Source of the DNA: Dryomyza anilis
Lineage: Eukaryota; Arthropoda; Insecta; Diptera; Dryomyzidae
NCBI GenBank assembly: GCA_951804985.1
Contig: OX638133.1
Span: forward strand, 73,414,367-73,478,366
Reading direction: 5' to 3'
DNA length: 64,000 nt
Each line of letters begins with the position of its first letter. Position 1 is the first letter of the stretch. Under the pieces are notes generated by a model. It was not told where the DNA came from. It was given only the letters and a program-made list of their open reading frames with translations, and did not search any database. Made by a program: the position numbers and the translations under genes. Below are positions 45,488 through 57,564 of this stretch, one piece after another.

Positions 45488-45754
45488 TTAGCTATACTAG
45501 CGATATGCACACCAGTGACACTAGCACGATCATGATCACTAGCAGAACTAAGATTCCCAGCAAACAGTTCGCTATTGCAAATAAAAGTATGCTGTAAATG
45601 CAATTTAAAGTTAGCTAAAATTTAGCATTCAGAGTTTGCTTTTAATAGCAGAATTTTTATTTTGATTGTACTATAAAGTCACATTATTAAATATGTATAT
45701 AAACTGATCTTAAAAAAAATATAATTTTTAAAGATGAAGACTACCGGAGTACGA

Positions 45755-46790
45755 AATTCTAGTTTCGTGAGTATTCGAAATATCGAATAAATTAGATTAT
45801 ATACTTCAACCTTCGTGTTACAGAAAGTAAAAATCAAATAAAATTGTTTTAATAGGGTTCAAATCAGAAGTTTTCTGTTCCAAATTTATTAAAAATTTCA
45901 TTTTCGTTACTCAAAATCTCTTTTCTTATATAATTATACACGGTTAAAAATCTTGGACTAATTTTTAATCCATGAATTGTATTACAGACATTTTTAATAC
46001 ATATGAAATTAAAATGTATACATTCCCAAACATTAACATTTTTGTAATCAAATTGGTATTAAAATTGAATATACTTGAATATACTATACAAATTTTAATA
46101 CAAAAAGTATAGAATATAATAACAAAAAACACGTGCTCTCTATATTTCTCTCTCATTATTATCTGTTCTGAAAAAATAATACAGTTCTACTTACATTATA
46201 ATAAAGTAAAGGATAAATATATTAAAAATGCTGTCATTTTTTCTGCTTTCCTCTATCTTTTGTTCGTTCAAATTTGTTGTGCGTCAAAATGACGAAACAT
46301 AACTAAAAAATATTTTTAAATTGTTAACATTTGAAATATATTTGATAAATGTTCCAAAATTTGGAGTAAGTTCGGAGCAGAAGTCTACCACGAGCACTTG
46401 GTGAAAGTTGTGGTGCAGTCCCGAAGTTGAACTTCATTTTTCCATTTTTTAAAATTTGATATTCTATGAATATTTTATAATACTAAAATTGAATACAAAT
46501 TATATTAAAATCTGTAATTTGTTATAGAAGCGCAATATTACATTATATTCCATAATGTATTAAATCCTTTTATTTTTATTATACATTGTATTAAAAGTTT
46601 CTCTCTTTCTCACCAGTGAAAATATTCCAAATTGTATTAGAATTAAATACAACTTCAGATTACAAATTTATTTTAATACTTGACATGCATTAAATTTTAA
46701 TACATTTCTGGTGTGGTCATATATGTAAGGCAGATTGTATTAAAATTTAGTCCAACATTTATGACCGTGTAACATTCAAAAAGAATGAAA
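45755..46790. other. No gene seen
   Basis: AT-rich. Near 45740-45753 a Helitron-like terminus (GTACGAAATTCTAGT) is seen. Nothing else is recognised. Confidence 0.4.
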
Positions 46791-46793
46791 ATA

Positions 46794-47304
46794 ATCCAGT
46801 TGGGAAGGTTAGATCACATGGGAAATTTTAAATTTGGTGTTATTATGATAGTTAGTATTATCAAAATTATAGTCGGTCTAAGCCGACTATAAATACCCTA
46901 CACATATGTGTGGTTACCATTCAAAGTGGTATATTGGTCACCAGGGTATACGAATCATGAAAATAATTACAAACTTTCAACCGCTGAAGAATTTCCATTC
47001 ATTTGATACCCATATTTACAAATGGGTAGGTGTACCGAATGTACGACCACTAGTCGTATCGGCGGAAAACATTATTTTCATGTATTTGAGCATGATTTCA
47101 ATATATATTTGAACCAAAAAGTTTACCTAAGCACGTATACAGTAAAATTGATCTGTAGATGTAAATTTAATATGAGTTATTTTTGAATATAAATGGTCAG
47201 ATCACAGGTCACAATGGTCGCACATACAGCGTAGGTATATAAGTAATCTAAGTTATAAATTTCATTTATCTAACTCTTCAATTATTTAAGTAGTACGGAT
47301 TTCA

Positions 47305-47351
<47 letters not shown>

Positions 47352-47500
47352 TACAGACTGACAGACGGACATCGCTAAATCGAGTCAGGATGCTGATCAA
47401 GAATATATATACTTTTCCATACCGGAGATGCTTCTTTCTGGGTGTTACAAACGGCGTACCAAACTGAATATACCCTTTCACTCTTAGTGTAGGGTATAAA
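46794..47500 (+). mobile_element. mini-me-like repeat, copy C (complete)
   Basis: It begins CCAGTTGGGAAGGTTAGATC and has the perfect hairpin TATAGTCGG TCTAAG CCGACTATA. A long (GACA)n tract (about 47308-47352) and the core GATCAAGAATATATATACTT follow, and it ends ACCCTTTCACTCTTAGTGTAGGGTATAAAA. It is in inverted orientation to copy D. Confidence 0.85.
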
Positions 47501-47675
47501 AATATATAATTCAAAATTGTTATAAAAATCATGATTGAAGTATATCAGGTTACACCCTATAAACATTAATATATAAAAATATATAATTAAAATATATAAA
47601 TAAAAATATATAATTCAAAATTGTTATAAAAATCATGATTGAAGTATATCAGGTTACACCCTATAAACATTAAAT
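47496..47675 (+). repeat. Exact direct duplication of about 75 bp
   Basis: AATTCAAAATTGTTATAAAA through GGTTACACCCTATAAACATT occurs at about 47496-47570 and again at 47601-47675 (offset 105), apparently without mismatch, so it is recent. Confidence 0.85.
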
Positions 47676-47677
47676 TG

Positions 47678-48342
47678 ACATACAGAGTGCTGATAATGCC
47701 AAAGAATATTAAAAAAAAAGTAATTGTCATTTTAAACTTTATTTATGGTTTTTTGCCTTAAAATTTGGAGATTTTATTAAAACTTCACTGCCCATATTCA
47801 ATCTTAGCACATTTGTCATTTTCTTTTGTATTCTAACAATTTATGAAAGTTTGCAAAATGTTAAAATTGATGTTCTGTTTTAAATTTTTCATAAACAGAT
47901 GTTGAATCTTTGAAACAGTTTTCAAAAAAAAAAGTAAATGGCGTCTGAATTTTGAAAGATGACTTAACCTGTATATACTTCAATGGGTTAAGCCATCTTC
48001 CAAAATTCAGGCACCATTTACTTTTTTTTAACTGCTTGAAAGATAAGCATTTCCTTACAAAAATTTAAAACAAAACATGCTTGTTTACAACCTCATAAAT
48101 AAAAAAAAATCAAAAGTTTCAAATAAATAAATCACAAATTTTGAAATCTTTTAAGAGCTCAATAGTTCTAAAGAAACGCGCAGTTTATGTGAAAAGTGAC
48201 GTACTGAATTTGTGCAGTGAAATTTTAATTAAATGGCCAAATTAAAATGTAAAAAACACAACTTTCAAATAAAGTAAAAAATGATACTTAATTTTTGTAT
48301 TTTTAAAAATTTTCTTCTTGACATTCTCAGCACTCTGTATGT
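47678..48342. mobile_element. Foldback/TIR element (665 bp) between mini-me-like copies C and D
   Basis: The inverted ends ACATACAGAGTGCTGA are identical at 47678 and 48342. In the middle, AGTAAATGGCGTCTGAATTT (47934) pairs with its inverted near-copy at about 47995-48025, forming a long hairpin with a short loop near 47980. No coding frame. The target duplication is unclear. Confidence 0.75.
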
Positions 48343-48437
48343 TAACTAAATGTCTAGATGGTCTAACCTTGATAAAAATCATAAATGTTGAATAAGATTT
48401 GGTGTCTAATTCAAATATTTGGTATATTCCCATTCTT

Positions 48438-49155
48438 TTTATACCCTACACTAAGAGTGAAAGGGTATATTCAGTTTGGTACGCCGTTTGTAACACCCAG
48501 AAGGAAGCATCTCCGGTATGGAAAAGTATATATATTCTTGATCAGCATGACCTCCTGAGTCGATTTAGCGATGTCCGTCTGTCCGTCTGTCTGTCCGTCT
48601 GTCTGTCTGTTGAAATCAATACTACTTTTAAAATTGAAGAGCTAGATAAATGAAACTTATAACTTAGATTACTAATATACCTACGCTGTATGTGCGAAAA
48701 AAATGGCGAGATCGGTCCATTGTGACCTATGATCCGACCACTTATGTTCAAATACCTCATATAAAATGTACATATAAAGATCAATTTTTATGTATACGTG
48801 CTTAGGTAAACTTTTTTGGTCAAATATATATTGACATCATGCTCAAATACATGATAATAATGTTTTCCGGCGAAAAGACTTGTGGTTCACAAAAAAAAAA
48901 ATCGAAATTCGGTACACCTACCCATTTGTAAATATGGGTATCAAATGAATGGAAATTCTTCAGCGATTGAATGTTTGTAGTTATTTTCAGGATTCGTATA
49001 CCCTGGTGACCTATATATCACTTTGAATGGTAACCACACATATGTGTAGGGTATTTATAGTCGACTTAGACCGACTATAATTTTGATAATCCTAACTATC
49101 ATAATTACACCTACTTTAAAATTTCCCATGTAATCTAACCTTCCCAACTGGTTTA
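48438..49155 (-). mobile_element. mini-me-like repeat, copy D (complete)
   Basis: Inverse of copy C: it begins TTTATACCCTACACTAAGAG, then the core AAGTATATATATTCTTGATC, the (GTCT/GTCC)n tract (48572-48612), the hairpin TATAGTCGAC...GACTATA, and ends CCTTCCCAACTGGTTT. Confidence 0.85.
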
Positions 49156-49962
49156 ATATTGAAATATGCCAGTGAAGTAAAGGACATATTTTAAATATGA
49201 TCTGAAATATCAATGATAATTTTCTGAAAGCTTTACGTGATAAAAAAAAAACAGGCCAAGTAGCCAATATCAGACCTCAAATTATATAGAAAAACAAAAA
49301 CTTAACTTAGATCCAAAAAAAATAATACATCGATTCGCATTTTTCTATGAAATAAAAATGTCATACATTACTTTTTTACTATTCATCTTGGAATAATTAA
49401 GGAGTTCATATTCAAAACGTGCTATCCACTTAAAAATAAAATGCATTTATTTCCAAATATACGTCCCAAAAATGATTATTTAAAAATATATATATATATG
49501 ATATATATATATGATAAATATGAAACTTGTGAAAAGCACCTTTGTTTGAGTCTATCATTGAGTGAGAGTAATTAAGGTTTTACTAATGCTCCAGTCGTTT
49601 CACATACCAAGTTTTGGAAATGAACACTTCAATTATTCAATGATATAATTCATTCCAAAACATTTTATTGCCAGTAAAATACTTCCAAAATTCTTGGCCA
49701 GGAAATTCTTCCCAACGCATCTTGAATTCATAAAAATATTTCTGAGGAAAAATTGTGGGAAAGGAATTGATCGTAACCCATGTTTTAGGGCATTTCATAC
49801 CAAATCGACCTGCTCTGAAATCCATTAAATTCTGGTAGAAATTAGCCGTATTAGGGTATACATAGCCAGCTCACGTTGTTCATATAACTGGTCAGGTTAT
49901 GAATACGAAAATATTTAATGATTATTTCCCGATCATAGACTCATATAACTCAGCACAGTTAT

Positions 49963-50130
49963 TGATTCAATAGTATACAAAAAATAAATGTTTTCATATA
50001 AACACAAAAACAATTTAATAGTATTTTGTATTATTTAAAGGTATTTTTCCATTAAAATAATAATTTATCCTATTGATAAATTTTAATAGCACAAAACTAT
50101 TGATTTTAAAGTATTTTATCTGAGTATAAC
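49963..50130 (+). repeat. Short dispersed repeat, copy 1
   Basis: CAGTTATTGATTCAATAGTA, then TACAAAAAATAAATGTTTTC and AATTTATCCTATTG match copy 2 at 57957-58115. The ends are weakly inverted (TTATTGATT / ACTATTGATTTTAA), suggesting a MITE. Confidence 0.65.
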
Positions 50131-50495
50131 AGTAGAAATACTAGAGGTGATCTTAAATTATACATAAACTGGACGAAACACTTTTATAATCTGAAACAGT
50201 TATAAATGCTATACACCCCATCGAGGTTTCCTTTTAAAACTAATACAACAATCTAAGATCACTTTGAAGGATTTCAAATTTTAAGTGCAAGATCACTAAC
50301 CAACTGTTTATGTTTAGGAGTCACAACTATAAATTTTATATAGGTTTGTTTTATTAATATTAAAGAAGACCTCTTAGTGTACATTTTTAACAAATTTGAA
50401 TTACTGTATCTCCGGATACGGGTACTCAGTGGTTCAAATTTAGTCAATATCCTAGAGGGAAATTATTAAATTTGGTCGATTTGGTGTAAAATGAT

Positions 50496-50814
50496 ATAAT
50501 AAAAATAATAATAGTTTGGCGCTACAGTCCTGTATAGAATTTTGGCCGAGCTCTCTCACCATTTTAAGCTGTGCGTGTTATATTTGTACTCAAAGTGGTG
50601 GGACCTACAGTTTATTGCCGAATCCGAACGGCGGGTGAGAGCTTTTTCATAGGCAATGGTTTTACTCTCGTAGGTTTGCCATTTACTGACGAGAGGTAGC
50701 GTGGTATAGAAAAATGTTTCTATGAAAAGATGTTGTTAGCCCCAGTCCAGGCTTGAACCGGGGACCTTTCGGCTCGCAGTCCAACGCACTAACCACTGAG
50801 CAACCGCGGCTACG
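50496..50814 (-). mobile_element. tRNA-derived SINE, full length
   Basis: On the minus strand it starts with a tRNA-like head: GCCGCGGTTGCTCAGTGGTT (A box) and GGTTCAAGCCTGG (B box, 50759-50747). An unrelated body and a tail of ATTATTATT at 50496-50510 follow. The flanks carry an 8 bp duplication, AAATGATA (50488-50495 and 50815-50822). The internal RNA polymerase III promoter, variable tail and duplication define a SINE. It is not a working tRNA gene, since the 3' half runs into the body. Confidence 0.88.
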
Positions 50815-50822
50815 AAATGATA

Positions 50823-52394
50823 CTTTAATAAAAACTGAAATTTTTTTTTTTTTATTTTAAGTATCAAGAGAAAATAAACCATAAAACGTGATTAAAAAAC
50901 TAAAATAATTTTGTTTTTTTAATTTCTTTTAAAGATGATACCAAGATTAAAGCACTAAATTTATTCAAGAATAAACCTTCACGTAATTCGTCTGCGACCC
51001 ACACAACACCGATCCATCACTCAACACTAATCAGAAATCTTTTTGTAGGATGCGTAGATGACAATGACAAGAACGCCTCAACTGCATGCCAAATGTGATG
51101 TTTGATGGAAAAATCAATGTGAATCCAAATAAAGACATGCCAAAGACTAAAAATGCCTCGAAATCAATGAACAATTTACAATTGTCACAGACAATGAGGC
51201 ATCAATCATGATGACAAGCCCATGTTTTAAATGGAGTTAAAAATAAATAAATATAAAATTGAGAAAAAAAAAATTAAATAAATAAAATAAAAAAACTAAA
51301 ACAAACTAAAATCATACAAAACAATACACAAAATTTTATAATTTTTCGACAAAAAAAAGTATTAAAAGCATCCTTAAAAAGGTATAGCAGTTTTTGTTCA
51401 ATTGAGTATTTTTAGAGAGTATTTTTAGAAGAGACTAAAATCCTTTCGATTCCGGTTTTGGCACCAATATAATTTTAAAATAGCGATCCCGGTTCAAAAC
51501 AAAAAAATTATTTTTGTTCCAATTCCGTTTTCGAACATTTTTAAATAACGGTTCCGGTTCCATTCTGCTTCTTTGCGATCGCTCATAGGTAGTGAATGTC
51601 ATTTAAATATCGGTTCTAAAATCTTTAAAGTAGCGATTCAGGTTCCGATACCGGTTCAACCTTTTCTAATTTTTGTTATTTTTCGCTCTTTAACATATAA
51701 ATCAAAAAATTGTGTTTAAATCATAAAAAAAATAAAAAATTAACAAAAAAATAATTAAAAAAAACCAACAAAAAAATAAATCAATAAAAATCATTAAACA
51801 CAAAAATAAATTAAATCAATAAAAAGTATAAACCAAAATTTTATACATTAAACCATACATGGTATATTTCAAAGATAAATATAAACATAAAATAAAAAAA
51901 TATATATTAAAACACATTAAAAAAAAAACATTGAAAAGTCGTCACAAACAAACAATAATGATGCAAAAATTAAAAAAAAAATTAAAAACAAACAAAAAAA
52001 AAAACAAATTATAAAATTGAAAGCCATCAAAACTACAATTGACAAAATGATGTCAATTGCCGAGCACTTGAAGGCGTTGCTCAATGCGGCTCAATGAATA
52101 GACAGACAGAATAAATGAAAGATGCTACATGTTTGTGGCCCACATGAGAATCCACTTGAGACCCACACGAACGAATGAACAAACCGAACAAGCGCACCGC
52201 ACGCACGCCACCAAGTAATAATAAAAATTAATAATTTTGAATTTTTCTTTTAACCATAATTGGCAGAAAGCTATTAAAAGTCTTATGTTCTCAATGTTGT
52301 TGTTTTGTTGTTGCTTTTGGCAAATACATGCATACAATTAACACAATTTCTTTAAAGTATATAATAAAAATTTCTTTTGCCATTTTTTATTCAC
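50823..52394. other. No gene assigned
   Basis: AT-rich, with a GC-richer patch (50985-51240) and another at 52025-52215. Neither gives a convincing frame. CGGTTCCGG-type motifs recur at 51430-51660. These patches may be untranslated or regulatory DNA of a gene outside the window. Confidence 0.35.
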
Positions 52395-52497
52395 CTTTTG
52401 ATTTGTTTTTAACTGCCTCAAGTAACAATTAATCCAAAGTTCTGTGCTGATACTTGTTGATGCAGCACACGTCTGCTTAGCTGTAACTCCTTTTATA
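52395..52497 (-). promoter_or_regulatory. Candidate TATA promoter and first exon
   Basis: On the minus strand CTATAAAAGG (TATA at 52497-52491) lies 30-40 bases before GCTGCATCAACAAGTATC, a plausible start region near 52461. A possible donor, AAAAG|GTGAAT, follows at 52395. The arrangement resembles short 5' leader exons of insect TATA genes. No downstream coding exon was identified, so this is tentative. Confidence 0.35.
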
Positions 52498-52779
52498 GAA
52501 CTGAACGTATAGACGAACTAACGACCGACGCGACGTATCCGTTACGATTTTATTTATTTTGAATTTTTCTTCGTTTTCGATTTATTTCCGACCTTTTTTT
52601 TAATTTTTTGAACTTTTTATTTATTTTTTAAAATTTTTATAGTTTTTTTTTAGTTTTTTACTTTTATTTTTTTGTATTTTACTTTTTTCATTTGTTTTTA
52701 ACTTTTTATAAATAATTTTTCTTTTAATATATTTTGTTGAATTTTTTTTAGCGTTTACCACGCAACACTTTTTTGTGTA

Positions 52780-53060
52780 CCGTTCAATAATGTCGTAGAG
52801 CGCGACACAACCTGTTGACGCAACGTTTGTCAGCCAACTGTTGACTGTCTGTTGGCCGTCTGCACCATCAGTGGCGTTGGTTGTTTTGACCAAGTTACTA
52901 GCTATGCGGCTCGACGAACATGTTTGCTACAAGCGTTGGTTGCTTGGTTGGATTGATGATTTTCAGTTCGTCCGTTGTTTGGTTCATTGCTTGATTCATT
53001 AGTTTTTTGATTATTGTGTTTGATTGTTGAGTTGCTGTTGCTTTAATTTTCGAGTTGAAT
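52780..53060. other. GC-richer island, unassigned
   Basis: Clearly richer in G and C than its surroundings. Frames on the minus strand (52621-52893 and 52898-53080) cover it, but their ends dissolve into A-runs and show no signature. It could be 5' untranslated or enhancer DNA. Confidence 0.35.
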
Positions 53061-53299
53061 GTAACTTTTTGTGAATACATTTTTTTTTTCTAAAATGTAT
53101 GCACCCACCTAATGATGTTTTAAGCACAATGCATTACAGCACACTTTCTCAATACAAAATTGCACAAAATGCACCCTCATGCCACACGATTTTCATCATA
53201 TTTGTCACGATTTAATCAATTCAGAATAATAGGCAATTTTAACACTTCGAATAATTGAAATTTTAAAATATACATAAAACATATAAAACAAATGTATGT

Positions 53300-53640
53300 A
53301 TTCAATTTTCAACACTTTTTTTATATTTAAAACTTTAAAAAATTAAATAATTAAAACTATTTAAGACTTTATAATAATCAACACTTTGTAATATTCAACA
53401 CTATGAAATATTCAATACTTTGTAATAATCAGCACTTTGTAATATTCAACATTTTCAAAAAATTCACTTTATAATATGTAAAAATTTTAAATATCCCACA
53501 CATTTTATTAATCAACTATTTTTCTAATACAACACTTTTGAAATATTTAACATTTTGTATAAGTTCAACACTTTGTAATTTTTAACACTTTGTAATTTTT
53601 AACACTTTGCAACATTTATACGTTTTTGAAATATTTACTA
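53300..53640. repeat. AT-rich minisatellite (AACACTTTGTAATATTC type)
   Basis: Irregular units of about 17-19 bases (CAACACTTTGTAATATT and variants) recur about 15 times. Confidence 0.7.
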
Positions 53641-54384
53641 ATATAAAACGCGACATCACTTCATTAAAATCAATAAAAATACCTACGAACAAAAGATTTA
53701 CTTAAGTAAAACAAACCAAAAAAATAAAAAAAAAATAAAAAAAAATAAATAAAATTCGCCTTAAATACATAAATTTATAAACGAGTTAGTTTTTTAGGTC
53801 TATTCATTTTTATTAAACACTTTTATAAAATCTGTTTATATGATTTAAACATATTTTAAATTTGTTGAAATATTTACATTTTTATTTATACTATTTTCTT
53901 TTGTTAAATTAATAATTAATTATTGAATTTGAATAATTATAAAAACATGCATTTGTCATACTTTAAATGCGTGTATTTATTATATCAAATTTTATCTTTT
54001 TTATGGATTGTGATAAATTTCATGTTTTCCTTAATTAAATCAATAAAATCCCTACAACAAATAAGAAAGGAATACCAATTCAAGTCAAATTATAAATTAG
54101 TTTATTTATGTATATTTTTCTTCTTAACTAAATTCAAATTCAGAAAAGTACAAAATTAGTTTGATTTATTTTTTGTTTTCTTAAGAAATTAAAAATTCCT
54201 ATCTATGTTTTATAAAAGTAATAAAAATAAATAAATTTAAATCCACACAATTCACCCACAAACAAAAGATTTAAGCAACGAACTGTTATCAAATGCATAC
54301 ATTATTTTCTAAAAAGTTTATTTCTTATGTCTTTTAAATGCTAAAGTGAATTAAACTTTTATAGAATTCATTTAGTTAGAGGAA

Positions 54385-55250
54385 CCTACGGTTATGTGGG
54401 AAACGTTTTTATTTTCCTCTAAAAAATGACATTTGAACATTTTTTTTTTTCAATTCTTTTGAAGGTTCTATTCCATAGACTGGTTCCTGTCTAAATTTTT
54501 GCATTAACAGAATACCATTTATATGCTTTTTAATTAATTTATGAGCGTTTATTCAAAACCGCTCAATTTGTGGCCTCCTGAAAAATCCTAGGGTAATGTG
54601 GGAAACTTCAAAATGCTATTTTATTCTTTCTATTTCATATTTTTTATATTAAGAAATTAAGGTAATAAAAATGAATGATAATGCAAGAAAAATTAAAAAG
54701 AATAAAAGTTTAAATTTATTAACATCGCCGTAGTTATGTTAATAAAATACGAAAATATTGTTCATTTACTCATAGTCAGAATGTTGCTTTTCATTGTTTT
54801 GTTAACATAATTGAAGTTTTTTCTTTGCTGAACCAATAAAATTATTCATATAACACAATATTTTAACTAAAATTACAACAAATATTGCTTTAGTTATGTT
54901 TCCCACTTTACCCTAGAACATGTTTCTCACTTTACCCTAATATCACAATTTGAACATTACTTAAGCAATGTGTAATTATTCGATAAACACGTTTATATTT
55001 CAAAAAATATACAATATGCGACATTTTAATAAAGACAAATTTTAAAAATGACATTTTAATTAAAAACGATAGAAATTCTCATTTTTTGATAGCAAACACC
55101 AGTACTCAAAAAACTGTTAAAATATTTTGTTCACTTGTTCTCGAAATGCAATAAAAATGTGTTATTTTGATTATAACCATTCATGAAAGGTTGATGCCAT
55201 ATTAAGAAATTTCTATTAATCCATGTTCCACTTTACCCCAAGTTCACCTA
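54385..55250 (-). repeat. GGGGTAAAGTGGGA-family repeat, copy 2
   Basis: Read on the minus strand from 55250: GGGGTAAAGTGGAACATGG, then GGCATCAACCTTTCATGAA, ATTGCATTTCGAGAACAAG, GCTATCAAAAAATGAGAA, and AGGGTAAAGTGGGAAACAT (near 54910). Another GTGGGAAAC motif lies near 54392. It is longer than copy 1. Confidence 0.75.
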
Positions 55251-55328
55251 TTTATTTCATATTTTTTTATATTTATTATTTATTTATTAATTAATTTGTT
55301 ATTTATTTATATCTTTACATCTTCTATA

Positions 55329-56150
55329 CACTAAGAAAACAAGATGTTTATGAAAGTCTTGCTGCAACTATCTGTTTAAATTTACGCCTTGTAGCAAATA
55401 TTCAAACATCCCATAAGTTTCAATAAAGTTGCAGCAAAACTATTAATATTTTTAAAATATGACATATATGCAGATGTTTGCCACAACACCAATGGAAATT
55501 GAGCTATTTACAGTTGACTGATAGCAAACATCCTGAGTTCTTGGACTATTGCAACAAAACTTTTGGATTATTTGACTACTAGAAAAAGGAAAATGGCGTA
55601 CTTTTTTGTTACGCTCGATTTATCTACAACAATTAAGTAAATCCAATGGTGTAAAAAAGTGTCGACTCAAATATTACATAATGGTAATGGTAATTATTAT
55701 AATGGTAAAAGTGAAAATAAAATTTCCTGGGATTAAATTTATCAACATGGATGGAAAATATTTCTTTTCAGAGTTTACTTTGATGACAGCATCGCCGGTT
55801 GAACTTGGTTCTTTCGCGAAAAAGTCTCAAGTAGTCGTACAATTTTACCTTCAAAGGATTTATTAGGACAATGGCGATGTATAACCAATTTACTGTTTAA
55901 AATCGAGCATAAATAAAAATACATTTGATTCCTTTTATTTCAATTTAATTAAAATTACTCCGCGAATGCTAATGGAGTACCTTTTCAAATATTCCTCAAC
56001 TATCTGCCTATTTATAAGATATTTTATTGATGTTTGCTATAAATAATCGTAAATATGAGAATGGTTGTCTCAAAGACGATCTAAATAATTTGTAAAAACT
56101 TCATATTTAGGGCTGTGATAATTCTGGTAAACATCTTTGTTTTCTTAGTG
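55329..56150. mobile_element. TA-flanked TIR element (822 bp)
   Basis: It is flanked by TA on both sides (55327-55328 and 56151-56152). The ends CACTAAGAAAACAAGATGTT (left) and CACTAAGAAAACAAAGATGT (right, inverted) match closely. An 86-codon frame (55606-55866) lies inside. TA duplication suggests mobilisation by a Tc1/mariner-type transposase. Confidence 0.8.
55606..55866 (+). CDS. Short open frame inside the 55.3 kb TIR element
   Basis: An 86-codon frame, started only by TTG, whose second half (KFPGIKFINMDGKYFFSEFT...) is less AT-driven than its first. I do not recognise it. It may be a remnant of an element protein or chance. Confidence 0.15.
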   Translation: MLRSIYLQQLSKSNGVKKCRLKYYIMVMVIIIMVKVKIKFPGIKFINMDGKYFFSEFTLMTASPVELGSFAKKSQVVVQFYLQRIY

Positions 56151-56157
56151 TACAGCT

Positions 56158-56650
56158 TCACTTCTTTATTTCTTTCTCTTGATTTCTTTATTTCTTTATT
56201 TATTTCTTTATCTCTTTATTTATTTTATTATATATTTTTCTAAATATTATATTTATTTATTTCTTTATCTCTTTATATTTTTATTTCATTATTTCTTCAT
56301 GTTTTTTTTCTTAAATATATATTCTTCAATTATATATTTCTTAAATTATATATTGCTTTATATCTTGATTTCATTATATCTTTATATTCTAATTTCTCTT
56401 TATCAATTGTTCATTATTTAATTATTTCTTTCTTCATTTCATTATTTCTGTATTTCTTTATTTCTTTATTTTTTTATTTCTTTATTTCTTTATTTCTTTA
56501 TTTCTTTATTTCTTTATTTCTTTATTTCTTTGTTTCTTTATTTCTTTATTTCTTTATTTATTTATTTATTTATTTATTTCTTTTTTTCATAATTTCCTTA
56601 TTTCTTTACTTCTTTATTTTTTTATTTCGTTATTTTTTATTTATTTGTTT
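56158..56650. repeat. TTTATTTC satellite
   Basis: Tandem TTTCTTTA (8 bp) with TTTA variants, most regular at 56450-56580. It directly follows the 55329-56150 element and directly precedes mini-me-like copy E after a short decayed part. Confidence 0.85.
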
Positions 56651-56773
56651 ACGTATTTTCTTTGTCTTAAGTTATTTGTTTAATTCTTTAATCTTTCATT
56701 TTTTTAATTCTTCAACTCTTTAATTATTTATTTTCTTCCTTTAGTTATTTATTTCTTTTAACTATATTTATAT

Positions 56774-57564
56774 TTATACCCTACACCTATGAGGTACAGG
56801 GTATATTAACTTTGTGCATATATTGTAACGCCCCTTAGGAGGCGTGTCCGGTATGGAAAAGTATATATATTCTTGATCAGCATCACTACCCGAGTCCGTT
56901 TAGCCATGTCCGTCTGTCTGTCTGTCTGTCCGTCTTGCTGTCTTGCTGTCTTGCTGTCTTGCTGTCCGAATACAGAATAACTTGAGAAATACTGATCAGA
57001 ATGCGATGAAATTTCGTCTCAATATATTTTAGCCAAAAGTAGGAACCGAGTTTGAAAATGAGCCAAATCGGTCAACGGACACGCCCACCTCCCATACAAG
57101 TCAATTTTATATAACTCTTTCGGGACTAATAACTCGAAAAGTATTCAATGTATAGTTATAAAATTTAAAACGTATTGTTAGAATTTACCTAAAAATATGT
57201 GGCCTAAAAATGGGCGTGATCCGCCCACATTTTTTTTTCATGATTTCCCGGGTTTTCATAGTGGAAATTTGATCCGTAAATTATTAAAATCAAATCTATG
57301 AAATATTTGCCTTTCAAAATTTTAAATATAGGCGTGGTCCGCCCAATTACATTTTTAATTTTTTTTTTTTGTTTTTTATACTTTATATAATTTTATAATT
57401 TATGGGGATATAAGACGTACATTTCTGGTATATGAATGATATTCTGAGGGTTAATATCCCCAACAAAGGTGTAGGGTATTCCATAGTCGGGCCCGACCGA
57501 CTATAAAAATCCGCCCCATGTGACCGAACTTACCCATGTGACCTAACTTTCCCAACTCGTTTTA
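56774..57564 (-). mobile_element. mini-me-like repeat, copy E (divergent subfamily)
   Basis: It begins TTTATACCCTACACCTATGA and has the core AAGTATATATATTCTTGATC and a GTCT/GTCC tract extended by TTGCTGTC units (56930-56964). It ends GTGTAGGGTATTCCATAGTC with the hairpin GTCGGGCCCGAC and CTTTCCCAACTCG. The body differs from copies A-D (GGCGTG motifs), marking another subfamily. Confidence 0.8.

Noticed and set aside
50740..50812. A functional tRNA gene
   Set aside because: The A and B boxes are present, but the 3' acceptor half is missing and the sequence runs into a SINE body with a tail and target duplication.
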